In this document: one piece after another, positions 1-9,114 of the stretch
How the letters are laid out: each line of letters begins with the position of its first letter
Numbering within the stretch: the stretch's first letter is position 1
Assembly (NCBI GenBank): GCA_018666155.1
Contig: JABJAH010000037.1
Location: 62,001 to 126,000, forward strand
DNA length: 64,000 bases
DNA from: Rhodospirillaceae bacterium
Lineage (GTDB): Bacteria > Pseudomonadota > Alphaproteobacteria > Rhodospirillales > Rhodospirillaceae
Direction: 5' to 3'
Translations under genes and position numbers: made by a program
Notes under the pieces: generated by a model
The model's input: the letters and a program-made list of their open reading frames with translations, nothing else
Told to the model about the DNA's origin: nothing
Database searches by the model: none

Positions 1-354
1 ATGCTCGTAGGCTGCCTCTGAAGCCGCTTCCGCCGCTGCCTGCATCATCGCCCGACCCCCGCTGGCATGGACGTTGACCATATATGGCTTAACCGCTGCG
101 ATGGCCCTCACCGCGCCAGCCACTGTGTTGGGAATGTCATGAAATTTAACATCTAGGAACGTGGGCAGGCCGGAGGCCTTCATAACCTGCATGACACCTT
201 TTGGGCCGTGAGCAGAGACAAACTCAAGGCCAAGTTTAATGCCACCAACATGATCACCAATACTGGCAGCCCAGGTCGTTGCCGTACCGAGGTCTGGAGT
301 ATCGATGGCGCAAAAAATAGGATTGCGGAGTTTCTGGTCAGATGAGGTCATCAT
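1..354 (-). CDS. pyrF: Orotidine 5'-phosphate decarboxylase, N-terminal part (runs off window)
   Basis: Decarboxylates OMP to UMP, the last step of de novo pyrimidine synthesis, in the cytosol. The reading frame starts at ATG 354 (a second ATG follows at 351) and stays open to base 1, so about 118 residues are present and the C-terminus is outside the window. The family signatures are visible: an N-terminal FCAIDTPD strand, GGIKLGLEFV with the substrate-binding Lys, and the catalytic stretch FLDVKFHDIPNTV, which carries the Asp-x-Lys-x-x-Asp motif. It is the last gene of the minus-strand block after lapA, about 100 bases downstream of its stop. Confidence 0.95.
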   Translation of the reverse strand, partial: MMTSSDQKLRNPIFCAIDTPDLGTATTWAASIGDHVGGIKLGLEFVSAHGPKGVMQVMKASGLPTFLDVKFHDIPNTVAGAVRAIAAVKPYMVNVHASGGRAMMQAAAEAASEAAYEH

Positions 355-452
355 TTCACTCCCTTTAATTCTATCCGTATTGCGATGGTCACTATGCGTC
401 GGCGTTATTAACCGAGCAAGCATGAGAAGAACAGCGTCGGCGAGACTTATGT

Positions 453-761
453 CTAGCTCGCGTCTGGCCGCTTCTTTTCGGCCATGCGGGCGCGAACATC
501 ACTCAACTCACCCTCAAGGGCGCGGATTTCAACACGCTGCTTCCGAACCCGACGACGATGTTTGCCTGCCGCGACCCAGGTCACCAGGGCGCCGACCAGG
601 AAGCCGGCAAAAACGGCAGCTAGGACAACAATATAGAGGCCCACGTCCACGGCGATCGGGAATGGCCAAACGGTAATCGAGACGGGTGAGCGGTTGGATA
701 TCGCGAAAAGGACCGTGACCACAGCCACTGCCACACCAATGAGCCACGTAAGCAAACGCAT
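453..761 (-). CDS. lapA: LapA family (DUF1049) inner-membrane protein
   Basis: A 102-residue protein with two hydrophobic segments (about residues 3-22 and 38-64) followed by a basic, coiled-coil-prone tail rich in Arg, Lys and Glu (HRRRVRKQRVEIRALEGEL). This is the layout of LapA/YciS, which in E. coli works with LapB in regulating LPS synthesis through LpxC turnover; that role here is inferred. It lies 24 bases downstream of ihfB and upstream of pyrF, the usual alphaproteobacterial order. No lapB is visible next to it. Confidence 0.85.
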   Translation of the reverse strand: MRLLTWLIGVAVAVVTVLFAISNRSPVSITVWPFPIAVDVGLYIVVLAAVFAGFLVGALVTWVAAGKHRRRVRKQRVEIRALEGELSDVRARMAEKKRPDAS

Positions 762-785
762 GATTGCCTCTCTGGCCTCACCAAC

Positions 786-1133
786 CTATGGGGTTGATGA
801 TGGTGGCGCCGAAGACGAGGGGTCCGGCGACGACGTTGACTGGTCTGCTGATGGCGATCCATTCAACAGATCACGCAACTGCTTACCGGTCTTAAAATAA
901 GGCACTGTTTTTTCTGACACGTTCACGGCTGCGCCCGTACGCGGATTGCGGCCAACACGAGAATCGCGATGTTTCACGGAAAAGGCGCCAAATCCACGCA
1001 ACTCGACCCGGTCCCCGCTCGCCAAAGCAGCAGAGATTTGGTCAAAAATAGTACTGACGATCCGTTCCACGTCACGCTGGAAGAGATGCGGATTTCTCTC
1101 CGCAATGCGTGCAATGAGTTCAGACTTGGTCAT
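786..1133 (-). CDS. ihfB: Integration host factor beta subunit (HU family)
   Basis: DNA-bending nucleoid protein of the HU/IHF family, acting as a heterodimer with IHF-alpha. The start was set at ATG 1133 ([10 protein letters not shown]) because the longer frame adds 23 residues that do not belong to the family. The core includes RGFGAFSVK and GRNPRTG, whose Pro (about residue 64) is the residue that intercalates into DNA, and ends with [15 protein letters not shown]. After residue 91 there is an unusual Ser/Pro/Asp-rich tail of about 25 residues that standard IhfB lacks; disordered tails of this kind occur in some alphaproteobacteria. It lies downstream of rpsA. Confidence 0.93.
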   Translation of the reverse strand: MTKSELIARIAERNPHLFQRDVERIVSTIFDQISAALASGDRVELRGFGAFSVKHRDSRVGRNPRTGAAVNVSEKTVPYFKTGKQLRDLLNGSPSADQSTSSPDPSSSAPPSSTP

Positions 1134-1260
1134 CCCCTGGCTTCCCTGTCTGGCCGTCCGGTCTTTGTGACCTTTTACTGGGCCGGAGCATGCGAAGTGC
1201 AAGAGCGGGAGTCAAGTCTAACCCGTTCATATGAAATCGTTTTTTCCGTTTTCACAAAGA

Positions 1261-1290
1261 AAAACGCGCCCCACAAAGGGGCGCGTTTCT
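1261..1290 (-). terminator. Rho-independent terminator after rpsA
   Basis: A perfect 8-bp GC stem (CGCGCCCC, 1265-1272, with GGGGCGCG, 1278-1285) and a five-base loop, extended by A/T pairs. On the minus strand it is followed by a T-rich tract. It lies 30 bases after the rpsA stop and separates rpsA from ihfB. Confidence 0.85.
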
Positions 1291-1319
1291 CAACGTAGTC
1301 CAGTGTTTAACGGGCGGTT

Positions 1320-3062
1320 TTATTCGCTCGTTTCCTCGGATTCAGGCTCATCACCGGCATCATCATCGCCCGCAGTTTCTTTGCGTTTGAGTGCCGCACC
1401 AAGAATATCACCGAGCGAAGCCCCCGAATCGGCCGAACCGTAATCGGCCATGGCTTGCTTCTCTTCGGCAGCCTCACGGGCCTTGATTGACAGATTGAGT
1501 TTACGGGTTTTGCTATCGATGCTGGTAATCCGGGCATCGACCTTTTCACCCACGGCGAAGCGATCAGGACGCTGTTCGGACCGCTCCCGTGCCAAGTCAT
1601 TCTTCTTAATGAAGCCGGTAACGCCCTCGGTGATGGCAACTTCGAGGCCCGCATCCATGACAGTCTGCACGACACAGGTTACGACCTGGCCGCGCTTAAG
1701 ATCACCCATCGCTTCGGCAAACGGATCATCCGTTAACTGCTTAATGCCGAGACTGATGCGTTCCTTATCGATATCAACATCAAGAATTTTCGCTTTGACG
1801 ATGTCACCCTTGTTGAAACCGGCGACCGCCTCTTCTCCGTCCTTTTCCCAAGACAGATCAGACAAATGCACCATGCCATCGATCTCGCCGTCTAAGCCGA
1901 CAAACAATCCAAACTCGGTGATGTTTTTGACTTCGCCTTCGACGATCGTGTCGACCGTGAATTTGTCCTTGAATGCGGTCCAAGGGTTATCCATGCACTG
2001 CTTGAGGCCCAGCGAAATGCGGCGTTTTTCTTGATCCACATCGAGGACCATGACCTCGACTTCCTGGCTGGTAGAAACAATTTTGCCCGGATGAACGTTC
2101 TTCTTGGTCCAACTCATTTCCGACACGTGGACGAGGCCTTCTACACCGGCTTCCAGCTCCACGAACGCACCGTAATCTGTGATGTTCGTGACCCGGCCGA
2201 CAAACTTTGTACCCTTCGGATACTTGGCGGCAACGCCGTCCCAAGGATCCGTTTCCAACTGCTTCATGCCGAGAGAGATTCTCTGGGTCTCAGCGTTAAA
2301 CCGGATCACTTGAACCTTAACGGTCTGACCGACTGACAAAGCCTCGGTCGGGTGATTGACTCGTTTCCAAGAAATATCTGTGACGTGCAACAGCCCATCG
2401 ACGCCGCCGAGATCGACGAATGCGCCGTAGTCGGTGATGTTCTTAACCACGCCTTCGAGAACCTGACCTTCGGCCAAGTTTTCCATCAGCTTGGACCGCT
2501 CAGCCGCGCGCGTTTCTTCAAGCACAGCGCGGCGAGAAACCACGATGTTGCCGCGGGCGCGATCCATTTTCAAAATTTGGAATTCATGGGGGTCGCCCAT
2601 GAGGTAGTTGGCGTCACGCACTGGGCGGATATCCACTTGGCTGCCCGGCAAGAAGGCCACAGCACCATTGAGATCGACCGTAAACCCGCCTTTGACGCGG
2701 CCAAAGATAACACCTTCGACAGTGCTGCCCTGATCGAACTGCTTTTCCAGAACGTCCCAGGCTTCCTCGCGTCGCGCTTTATCGCGGGACAGCAAGATCA
2801 TGCCGTCTTTGTCTTCGTAGCGTTCTACATAGACATCGACCGCTTCGCCCTCACCCGGTGCATCTTCATTGCCGCGACCAAATTCGCGCAACGGCACACG
2901 GCCTTCAGACTTGAGGCCAACGTCGACCAAAGCATAATCGCCATCGACGCGTAGCACAGTGCCCCTAAGCACAGCGCCCTCGATGCTATCGTTACCTTGG
3001 AATGATTCTTCTAGGAGTGCGGCGAAATCCTCGCTCGCCGCTGCGAGAGTTGGTTCAGACAT
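1320..3062 (-). CDS. rpsA: 30S ribosomal protein S1
   Basis: Binds mRNA and helps dock it on the 30S subunit. The protein carries six tandem S1 (OB-fold) repeats, seen as recurring motifs such as ITDYGAFVDLGGVDGLLHVTD, VTNITDYGAFVELEAGVEGL and KNITEFGLFVGLDGEIDGMV. The start chosen is ATG 3062 (MSEPTLAAAS), giving 580 residues, because a GGAACG Shine-Dalgarno-like sequence precedes it; an upstream in-frame ATG at 3092 would add ten residues. The acidic C-terminal tail (DDDAGDEPESEETSE) is typical of alphaproteobacteria. It follows cmk and is ended by the hairpin at 1261-1290. Confidence 0.97.
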   Translation of the reverse strand: MSEPTLAAASEDFAALLEESFQGNDSIEGAVLRGTVLRVDGDYALVDVGLKSEGRVPLREFGRGNEDAPGEGEAVDVYVERYEDKDGMILLSRDKARREEAWDVLEKQFDQGSTVEGVIFGRVKGGFTVDLNGAVAFLPGSQVDIRPVRDANYLMGDPHEFQILKMDRARGNIVVSRRAVLEETRAAERSKLMENLAEGQVLEGVVKNITDYGAFVDLGGVDGLLHVTDISWKRVNHPTEALSVGQTVKVQVIRFNAETQRISLGMKQLETDPWDGVAAKYPKGTKFVGRVTNITDYGAFVELEAGVEGLVHVSEMSWTKKNVHPGKIVSTSQEVEVMVLDVDQEKRRISLGLKQCMDNPWTAFKDKFTVDTIVEGEVKNITEFGLFVGLDGEIDGMVHLSDLSWEKDGEEAVAGFNKGDIVKAKILDVDIDKERISLGIKQLTDDPFAEAMGDLKRGQVVTCVVQTVMDAGLEVAITEGVTGFIKKNDLARERSEQRPDRFAVGEKVDARITSIDSKTRKLNLSIKAREAAEEKQAMADYGSADSGASLGDILGAALKRKETAGDDDAGDEPESEETSE

Positions 3063-3188
3063 TGTAGGAGCGTTCCTTTCGTTCTGCGCCATGCCTGCCG
3101 GTTGGATCCGGCGGTCTTTTCATACGGGCCCAGGCCATTCCGGGTTTGCCGTATTTCTCAAAATGCACGTGCTTAGAGACGTGCTTTC

Positions 3189-3250
3189 AAAACCATCACA
3201 ACCGGCAGCCGATGCGTTTGCCGCATCTTGGTCAGCCGGTGTCGTGATGG
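3189..3250 (-). terminator. Large intercistronic hairpin between cmk and rpsA
   Basis: Nested inverted repeats: CCATCAC (3193-3199) with GTGATGG (3244-3250), CCGGC (3202-3206) with GCCGG (3235-3239), and GATGCG (3211-3216) with CGCATC (3222-3227). On the minus strand the stem is followed by TTTT. It begins ten bases after the cmk stop, so it could end the cmk transcript, protect or process its 3' end, or form part of the rpsA leader. A further small GCCGG/CCGGC hairpin lies near 3095-3110, close to the rpsA start. Confidence 0.6.
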
Positions 3251-3259
3251 AAAACAATC

Positions 3260-3916
3260 TTAAAGGGGACCGGTTCCCCGGATGCGGTCTAGCGCTGCCG
3301 CTAGAGCCTCATCTGCATTCATGTCGGACGTATCGAGTTCCCACGCATCTTCCGCGGGCTTAAGCGGAGAGACCGAACGGTCTCGGTCGCGCTGGTCTCG
3401 GGCCGTCATATCGTCACGAACGCGGGCCTCTATAACGGGTTCACCTCGGCCCTTCAACTCCTGGAGGCGCCTTTTAATCCGGACCTCTAGGGTCGCGGTG
3501 ACGAAGATCTTGGTGGCTGCGTCGGGGCAAACCACTGTTCCGATGTCTCGGCCATCCAAAATAGCGCCCTTAAACTCGCCCCCCGGATTCGCGGCCACGG
3601 ACCGTTGAAAACCAAGCAGAACCGCCCGTACCGACGGCAAAAAGGCAACATGAGAGGCCGCGACGCCAGCTTCTTCACTGCGCAAATCCTCGGCTGTGAA
3701 TGTTGACAAATCAAGCGTTTCTGCGGCTTTTGCCGCATCTTGCTCGCTCTCCAGATCACCGCCCGCTCGGAGCACTGACAGCCCCGTCGCCCGATACAAG
3801 CTACCCGTGTCCAGATAACGAAGGCTCAAGATTTCAGCCAGGCGGCGGGCCAATGTTCCTTTTCCCGATGCTGCGGGACCGTCAATCGCGACAACTAAAT
3901 TTGCCGAGTCCGTCAT
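3260..3916 (-). CDS. cmk: Cytidylate kinase
   Basis: Phosphorylates CMP/dCMP with ATP in pyrimidine nucleotide salvage. The P-loop is at the N-terminus (AIDGPAASGKGTLARRLAE), followed by YLDTGSLYRA in the CMP-binding region, LDGRDIGTVV and the RDQRDRDRSVSPLKPA segment that binds the base and phosphate. At 218 residues it has the normal length. Its ATG overlaps the aroA stop in an ATGA arrangement, which points to translational coupling. Confidence 0.96.
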   Translation of the reverse strand: MTDSANLVVAIDGPAASGKGTLARRLAEILSLRYLDTGSLYRATGLSVLRAGGDLESEQDAAKAAETLDLSTFTAEDLRSEEAGVAASHVAFLPSVRAVLLGFQRSVAANPGGEFKGAILDGRDIGTVVCPDAATKIFVTATLEVRIKRRLQELKGRGEPVIEARVRDDMTARDQRDRDRSVSPLKPAEDAWELDTSDMNADEALAAALDRIRGTGPL

Positions 3917-5298
3917 CAGGCAGGCGCCCGGCTGGACGCGGCAATTTTTTTGAAATTTGCGCCCAGAGTCGTCATATCAGCGATAAAACTCGGGTAGCTG
4001 GTCGCAATGGCGTCATCATCATCAATGCCTATCGGCTGTTCCGACGCCAAGCCAAGCACCAAGAAAGACATCGCAATCCGATGGTCTAAATGAACCTCTG
4101 CAATGGCATCACCTGGCACGGCACCAGCGCACCCAGAGACGCCAAGTGTGTCCCCGTCGATCTCAACCTTGACGCCGCAGGCTTTGAGTCCATCGGCGAT
4201 CGCAGCAAGACGGTCGCTTTCTTTAACCCGGAGCTCGCCCAGACCCTCCATTCGAGTTTCCCCCTCTGCACAGGCCGCCGCCATCGCAAGAATGGGGTAC
4301 TCGTCAATCATCGACGGGGCTCGGGAAGCGGGCACAACCACGCCCTTCAACTTACTCGACCGAACAACGAGATCACCAACGGGCTCGCCACCTTCCTCGC
4401 GTTCGTTCTGGATCGTCAGGTCGGCGCCCATCTCCTTCAACGTCTCAAACAATCCTGTGCGATGAGGATTGAGACCAACGTTGAATAGAGACACCTCGGA
4501 GTTCGTCGTTACAAGTGCCGCCACGACTAGGAAAGCAGCGGAAGACGGATCGCCGGGCACGACAATGTCAGAGCCCTCGAGTTCCGGTTGTCCGACAACG
4601 GTAACAGCGACAGCGCCCGGACGATCGGCAGCAGGCTCTGATCGCACCTCAGCACCAAAATGGCGCAACATGCGTTCTGTGTGATCTCGGGTCGCGGCCG
4701 GTTCAACGACCGTTGTCGCCCCCCTGGCCTGTAACCCAGCCAATAAAACTGCGGATTTAACTTGGGCAGATGCGACCGGACTTTCATAGACCATGGGCAC
4801 AGGTTCGCCGGTACCGATCACCGTCAAGGGAAGGCGGTTGCCCGCACGCGACTCAAACCTTGCACCCATAAGCCCTAGGGGCGCGACAACTCTATCCATC
4901 GGACGCGATCGCAATGATGCATCCCCGGTCATCACAGCTGTCATCCTATGACTGGCCAACAGACCCGCAAGCAATCGAGCTCCGGTTCCAGAATTGCCCA
5001 TATCGAGCACACCGTCAGGCTCGACTAATCCGCCAACGCCTCGACCATGCACGACCCATGTCACGACTCCATCAGCCGCCACCTTAGGTTCGACCGAAGC
5101 GCCGAGGGCCCGCATCGCTTTGGCCGTGTTCAAAACGTCCTCGCCTTCGAGGAGTCCGGTGATCCGCGTTTCCCCTATAGCGAGGGCTCCAAACATGAGG
5201 GCCCGATGCGAGATGGATTTATCGCCCGGCACGCGCACAGACCCGGTCAAGCCAGATGAGTGGGTAGACAAGGTGGTTTGGGCGACGGACTCAGTCAT
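3916..5298 (-). CDS. aroA: 3-phosphoshikimate 1-carboxyvinyltransferase (EPSP synthase)
   Basis: Joins shikimate-3-phosphate and PEP in the chorismate pathway. Family motifs run in order: [11 protein letters not shown] (PEP/S3P Lys), [61 protein letters not shown] (catalytic Asp), RVKESDRL and [10 protein letters not shown]. The start was placed at ATG 5298, since the longer frame begins with TTG at 5301. It is the first gene of the aroA-cmk-rpsA block and is transcribed away from the TIGR02300 gene; the 276-base gap between them must hold both promoters. Confidence 0.97.
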   Translation of the reverse strand: MTESVAQTTLSTHSSGLTGSVRVPGDKSISHRALMFGALAIGETRITGLLEGEDVLNTAKAMRALGASVEPKVAADGVVTWVVHGRGVGGLVEPDGVLDMGNSGTGARLLAGLLASHRMTAVMTGDASLRSRPMDRVVAPLGLMGARFESRAGNRLPLTVIGTGEPVPMVYESPVASAQVKSAVLLAGLQARGATTVVEPAATRDHTERMLRHFGAEVRSEPAADRPGAVAVTVVGQPELEGSDIVVPGDPSSAAFLVVAALVTTNSEVSLFNVGLNPHRTGLFETLKEMGADLTIQNEREEGGEPVGDLVVRSSKLKGVVVPASRAPSMIDEYPILAMAAACAEGETRMEGLGELRVKESDRLAAIADGLKACGVKVEIDGDTLGVSGCAGAVPGDAIAEVHLDHRIAMSFLVLGLASEQPIGIDDDDAIATSYPSFIADMTTLGANFKKIAASSRAPA

Positions 5299-5574
5299 CA
5301 ATCGGGGCTCGGATATCGTTAAATTACTGCAGTTTACTGGACTTTGACTGCCGCAGGTTATGGCGCGGGGTCATACCACAGAGAGACCCGTAAACCTAGA
5401 AGGCGGACCGCCTCGCCCTCGCCGCCGATCAGTTAGTTTAGGGCGAAAGCATAATAGGTTTTGACAGCGACGCTCGAATTTGGCAAACGCGCTTGCATAA
5501 ATATTTCCGATAGGCCCCAAGTGACACGAAAGGGGCCTTGGCATCATTAGAATTTAAGATGGGGAGTTTAGGAA
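5299..5574. promoter_or_regulatory. Divergent intergenic region aroA / TIGR02300
   Basis: No gene was seen here. It contains a perfect palindrome AGGCGGACCGCCT (5401-5413) and a TTGACA hexamer near 5460 on the plus strand, with no clear -10 box at the standard distance. Either could belong to the promoters of the flanking divergent genes, but this is weak evidence. Confidence 0.3.
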
Positions 5575-5901
5575 TTGGGTCAAGTTGATCTCGGCGAAAA
5601 GCTGACTTGCTCAAGTTGTGGGGCACGCTTCTACGACCTTAATAAGACACCTGCGCTGTGCCCAAAATGTGGCGCGGAGAACCAACGCCCCAAGGTCTCC
5701 AAAACCAAGAAGGTCGCGGCTGCACCAAAGCCTGTAAAAGAGGCACCGAAGGCGGCAGCAGATGCGGACGGCGATACTGATGACGTCGAAGATGATGAAG
5801 AAGACGACTTAATCAATGACGCCGATGATCTAGACGACGATGATGACGATGTTGATATCGGCATTGGCCCCATAGACACCAAGACCGACACCGACACCTG
5901 A
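5575..5901 (+). CDS. TIGR02300 family protein (FYDLN acid domain)
   Basis: A 108-residue protein with an N-terminal zinc-ribbon-like half (CSSCGARFYDLNKTPALCPKCG, cysteines near residues 12, 15, 29 and 32) that contains the name-giving FYDLN motif. A Lys/Pro/Ala linker and a very acidic tail of Asp and Glu follow. The start appears to be TTG 5575, with GGAG about nine bases upstream; the ATG at 5559 is in another frame that stops quickly. The family is conserved in alphaproteobacteria, often near aroA-cmk and a tRNA-Ala as here. Its function is not established. Confidence 0.88.
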   Translation: MGQVDLGEKLTCSSCGARFYDLNKTPALCPKCGAENQRPKVSKTKKVAAAPKPVKEAPKAAADADGDTDDVEDDEEDDLINDADDLDDDDDDVDIGIGPIDTKTDTDT

Positions 5902-5998
5902 CGCCGTGTAGTCAAACGCGCGCCATCAGCCGATGTTGATTATTCGGCATTGGCACGAGGGCAAAATATTTTTCCCTTGAAGGGATAGGGGGAACTGC

Positions 5999-6028
5999 AT
6001 AAGGTCCGCCCCGCTCGGGCGGACACCT
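5999..6028. terminator. GC-rich hairpin between TIGR02300 gene and tRNA-Ala
   Basis: Perfect 8-bp stem GTCCGCCC / GGGCGGAC with a five-base loop, extended by flanking AAGG/CCTT. It lacks a T-tract on the plus strand, so it may be a weak terminator of the upstream gene or a processing site rather than a classical terminator. Confidence 0.45.
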
Positions 6029-6059
6029 TCCCTTCATGCCGCACAATCCAAGCACACAT

Positions 6060-6135
<76 letters not shown>

Positions 6136-6388
6136 TCTCTCATCAAATAAGGCCTTAAGCACCCCGACTGGGAGCAAGGTCCTATTATAGCGTCGCAAAA
6201 CCGCGTCGAGCCAAACGACTAAAGGCACGTCCAGCCCGTTGCCTAGGTGGTCATGGGTATTAAGGTTTTCGCTACAAAGCATTTTCAGGTATTAAAACCA
6301 CTCTAGAAACAAGAGGTTGTGACGTTAAGATGCCTCTTGAAGCCGTTACTGGGGAAACCAGGCTGGCTTAGGGGATGGATCGGACGCC

Positions 6389-6946
6389 GTGGCAACTAAA
6401 GTAGAGATGCTGAACAATGTCACCGTATTGATCGGTGACACGAAAGCCGCGCGGGCCTCAACGCTCGCGGACGGCTTGAAGGAGTTCGGCTTTGGCACAG
6501 CCATTATCGCCCTAAGCTACAAGGAAGCCGTATCGAAGCTGGAAGAGGGCGGCATCGATGTCGCCATCCTAGCCGATAGCCTCGGTGGCGGCGTGTTCAA
6601 GTTGTTCAGGGGCGTCCGGCACATGTTGGTCGGCAAGAACCCGTTTATGACAATGTTTTGCGCCCTGGCTCCTGAGCATGTGGATGGGGCTAAACTCGCG
6701 TTGAGAGCAGGTGTCGACAGCATTCTGGTCCAACCGGTGTCCGCTAAAGAAGTGACGGATAGGGTGCGCAAGAGCAGCCGTGAACATACGCCATATGTCG
6801 TCACCAGCGAGTACATTGGACCTGACCGGCGCGGCGCAGACCGGACGAGCGCATTGCGACGATTCAATGTGCAGCAGACATTGCACGGAAAGTTGCGAGG
6901 GCAATCGATCAACTACGATGAGTTCGCAAAAAAATTACCCCGCTAA
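6389..6946 (+). CDS. Degenerate CheY-like receiver protein
   Basis: A 185-residue protein whose first 125 residues have the receiver-domain pattern, but key sites are altered. The N-terminal acidic pair is reduced to GD (D17). The Asp of ILADSLGGG (D63) sits one residue off the usual place, and the conserved Lys before the final Pro is Gln (VQPVS, Q115). It is therefore probably not phosphorylated normally. After the domain comes YIGPDRR (about 142-148), a motif shared with the receiver protein at 8020. The start is GTG 6389, or ATG 6407. The stop overlaps the next ATG (TAATG), so it is coupled to the cyclic-nucleotide-binding gene. Confidence 0.75.
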   Translation: MATKVEMLNNVTVLIGDTKAARASTLADGLKEFGFGTAIIALSYKEAVSKLEEGGIDVAILADSLGGGVFKLFRGVRHMLVGKNPFMTMFCALAPEHVDGAKLALRAGVDSILVQPVSAKEVTDRVRKSSREHTPYVVTSEYIGPDRRGADRTSALRRFNVQQTLHGKLRGQSINYDEFAKKLPR

Positions 6947-7917
6947 TGGAAGACATGCTGCAGACGCGACTCCTCAGTCAGAGCAGTCGACTGAAGGTTG
7001 TCTGCAAAGAGCTCCTTACCGCCTACGCGAGCAGCCAAATCACACCGCTGATTCATGAAAAGCTCGTCGGCCTCGCTGACCTCCTAAAGGATACGGTCGC
7101 CTCGGCCAAGCAAGTCAAACAGGATGAGGTTGTTAATCTTTGCCTTTCCCTAAAAGCCAGAGTTGAGGACTTCGCCGAACGCTATACATCACCAGTCGAG
7201 CACGACATGGTTCTCCTGAACAAACTTGGCGAAGCCGTCGCCACAGCCGCCAAGAATCGTGGTGCCGTTAAAAACGATACCCCGCCACCCGTCTCTGAAG
7301 AAGCGTCCAACCCTGCCGACGAGCTGGACGAACCGGAGATCGAGATTCAATTCATAAAAAAGGGTCAGTATCTTTTTCGCGATGGCGACAAAGCCGAAGC
7401 GGCTTATGTGGTGGCCGCTGGCTGCATTGGCATTTTCCGTAATGTTGACGGAAAAAACTCACCGGTCGGTCGCATTCGCAAAGGAGAGTTTTTTGGCGAG
7501 ATGGCCATTCTGGATGGTTCAGATCATCGCCGCGCCACTGCCGTCGCGCTCGAGGACACAACGCTATCTATCGTATCAAAAGAAATGCTCGAAGAGAAAA
7601 TGGAGGCCAGCGACAAACTGATCCGCACGATCCTTCTCACGTCAGTGCACAACCTTCGCGACTCTCACGATAAATACACGCAGAAGGCACGCAGTTTACG
7701 CGACACACTTGAAACAATTTCCCTCTCCCGCCACATCGTTGGAAGGTTTCTTGATCGCATCGACATCGGAGAAGATGGCGAGCGCGCCAAAGAACTCTTA
7801 AAGAAATTTGATTCTCAATTTTCTAACATCCGCACTGCGTGCAAACCTGCAATTGCCCAAGACAAACGCGGCGATCAAGTCCTCACGGCGAAAGAAATCG
7901 AAGAGATCGCAAAGTGA
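6946..7917 (+). CDS. Cyclic nucleotide-binding domain protein, no DNA-binding domain
   Basis: A 323-residue protein: an N-terminal helical region (about 1-110), a Pro/Glu-rich linker, a cNMP-binding beta-roll (about 132-225) and a helical C-terminus (about 230-323). The phosphate-binding cassette reads GEFFGEMAILDGSDHRRATA (180-199) with Arg in the expected place, so ligand binding is plausible. Unlike CRP/FNR proteins it has no helix-turn-helix, so it should act by protein contact. It sits between two receiver-type proteins in one plus-strand operon, which suggests that second-messenger input is combined with phosphorelay signalling. The ligand (cAMP or cGMP) cannot be told. Confidence 0.8.
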   Translation: MEDMLQTRLLSQSSRLKVVCKELLTAYASSQITPLIHEKLVGLADLLKDTVASAKQVKQDEVVNLCLSLKARVEDFAERYTSPVEHDMVLLNKLGEAVATAAKNRGAVKNDTPPPVSEEASNPADELDEPEIEIQFIKKGQYLFRDGDKAEAAYVVAAGCIGIFRNVDGKNSPVGRIRKGEFFGEMAILDGSDHRRATAVALEDTTLSIVSKEMLEEKMEASDKLIRTILLTSVHNLRDSHDKYTQKARSLRDTLETISLSRHIVGRFLDRIDIGEDGERAKELLKKFDSQFSNIRTACKPAIAQDKRGDQVLTAKEIEEIAK

Positions 7918-8019
7918 ACAGGCAACAGACAGGCGCTCAAATTATAAAAGGGCGCGCACCCCTTAATACCTGTACACAACGCGCAGAGCGTAGCGCGGCG
8001 TTAACCAAAGGGCAGGCTG

Positions 8020-9093
8020 TTGAGTAAGAAGGAGAACCTTGGTCAGGACCGCTTGAATGTGCTGGTTGTCGAGGACAACGAGTACATGCTCGATATTATG
8101 TGCAAAGCGATGCGGCGTCTGGGATTCGAACAACTTCAAACGGCGAAAAATGGCAAAGAAGCCATTGAGATTCTTAAGATGACCCACCCTAATGTGGGCG
8201 CAGCACGACCCATCGACTTTATCATTTCCGATCTGATCATGGCACCGATCAACGGCCTGATTATGCTCCAGTGGTTGCGGTCGTTCAAAGAATCACCCAA
8301 CCGGTTTATGCCATTTATTATGGTGTCCGGCGCTGCCGATGCGCACCACGTTCAAGCATCCCGTGACCACGGTATGCACGAGTTCATGGTCAAACCATTC
8401 TCAGTTGATTCCTTATACAAAACTATTCAACGGATGATTGACAGGCCGCGCCAATTTGTCGTGACACAAAATTACTACGGACCTGATCGTCGGCGTCGCA
8501 AAGCCGACGCACCCGGCGGCAAGGAAAAGCGAGCCGAGACTGAAGATCACGCCACTATTGTGTATTCAAAAGACAAGGTCGCAACACCCGAGACTCCGAG
8601 TGATGTCTGGCTGTTCAAACTGCCCAACCATCTCAAAGAAAAGATGGGCTCCAACGCCATGCGCCAGGAGTTCGTTGTTCCAGATGACATATTGGATCAA
8701 GCGGAAGCCGCATTACAACGCGAAGCGGCCGGATTTATAACTTGGGCGAAACGCTATCTGGATAATTTGGCCAAAGAGGTGACTCAAGCCAAGACGCTGA
8801 GTGGTGAACGTCATCAACACTTTGATGAAATAAACATCATTGCTCACGAGCTGCGCGGCCAGGGCGGCACCTTTGGCTACCCGCTTATTACTTTGTTTGC
8901 CAAGTCGCTTTACGACGCAACTAAAACGCCTCGCAAGGAAGACGACTCTGCGCTGGATATTGCAAAAGCACACATTGATACGATGCGAGCCGTGATTCGC
9001 GAAGATATTGAAGGTGATGGCGGAGAACTTGGTCAACAGCTCTACAAATCTTTGAAAGCGGTTATTGCCAAGCACGAAAAACGGGACAGTTAG
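8020..9093 (+). CDS. Response regulator with receiver and Hpt-like domains
   Basis: A 357-residue protein. The N-terminal receiver is intact: acidic pocket VVEDN (E18, D19), phosphoacceptor D71 in FIISDLIMAP, switch Ser103 in VSGAAD and Lys125 in VKPFS. Next comes YYGPDRRRR (152-160), matching the motif in the degenerate receiver at 6389. The C-terminal 130 residues are helical and contain AHELRGQGGTFG (H276), which resembles the Hpt phosphotransfer motif. It may therefore both receive and pass on a phosphoryl group. The start is TTG 8020, about 100 bases after the cNMP-binding gene. No histidine kinase is nearby. Confidence 0.78.
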   Translation: MSKKENLGQDRLNVLVVEDNEYMLDIMCKAMRRLGFEQLQTAKNGKEAIEILKMTHPNVGAARPIDFIISDLIMAPINGLIMLQWLRSFKESPNRFMPFIMVSGAADAHHVQASRDHGMHEFMVKPFSVDSLYKTIQRMIDRPRQFVVTQNYYGPDRRRRKADAPGGKEKRAETEDHATIVYSKDKVATPETPSDVWLFKLPNHLKEKMGSNAMRQEFVVPDDILDQAEAALQREAAGFITWAKRYLDNLAKEVTQAKTLSGERHQHFDEINIIAHELRGQGGTFGYPLITLFAKSLYDATKTPRKEDDSALDIAKAHIDTMRAVIREDIEGDGGELGQQLYKSLKAVIAKHEKRDS

Positions 9094-9114
9094 ACCGCTT
9101 CTTCTTGGCATTTC

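Noticed and set aside
1450..2034. Plus-strand open frame of 194 codons opposite rpsA
   Set aside because: Antisense to S1 repeats; composition (Ser/Arg/Met/Thr) is typical of a shadow frame.
6310..6339. CAAGAGG/CCTCTTG inverted repeat downstream of tRNA-Ala
   Set aside because: Seven pairs with a 16-base loop and no T-run; could occur by chance, and no transcript boundary needs it.
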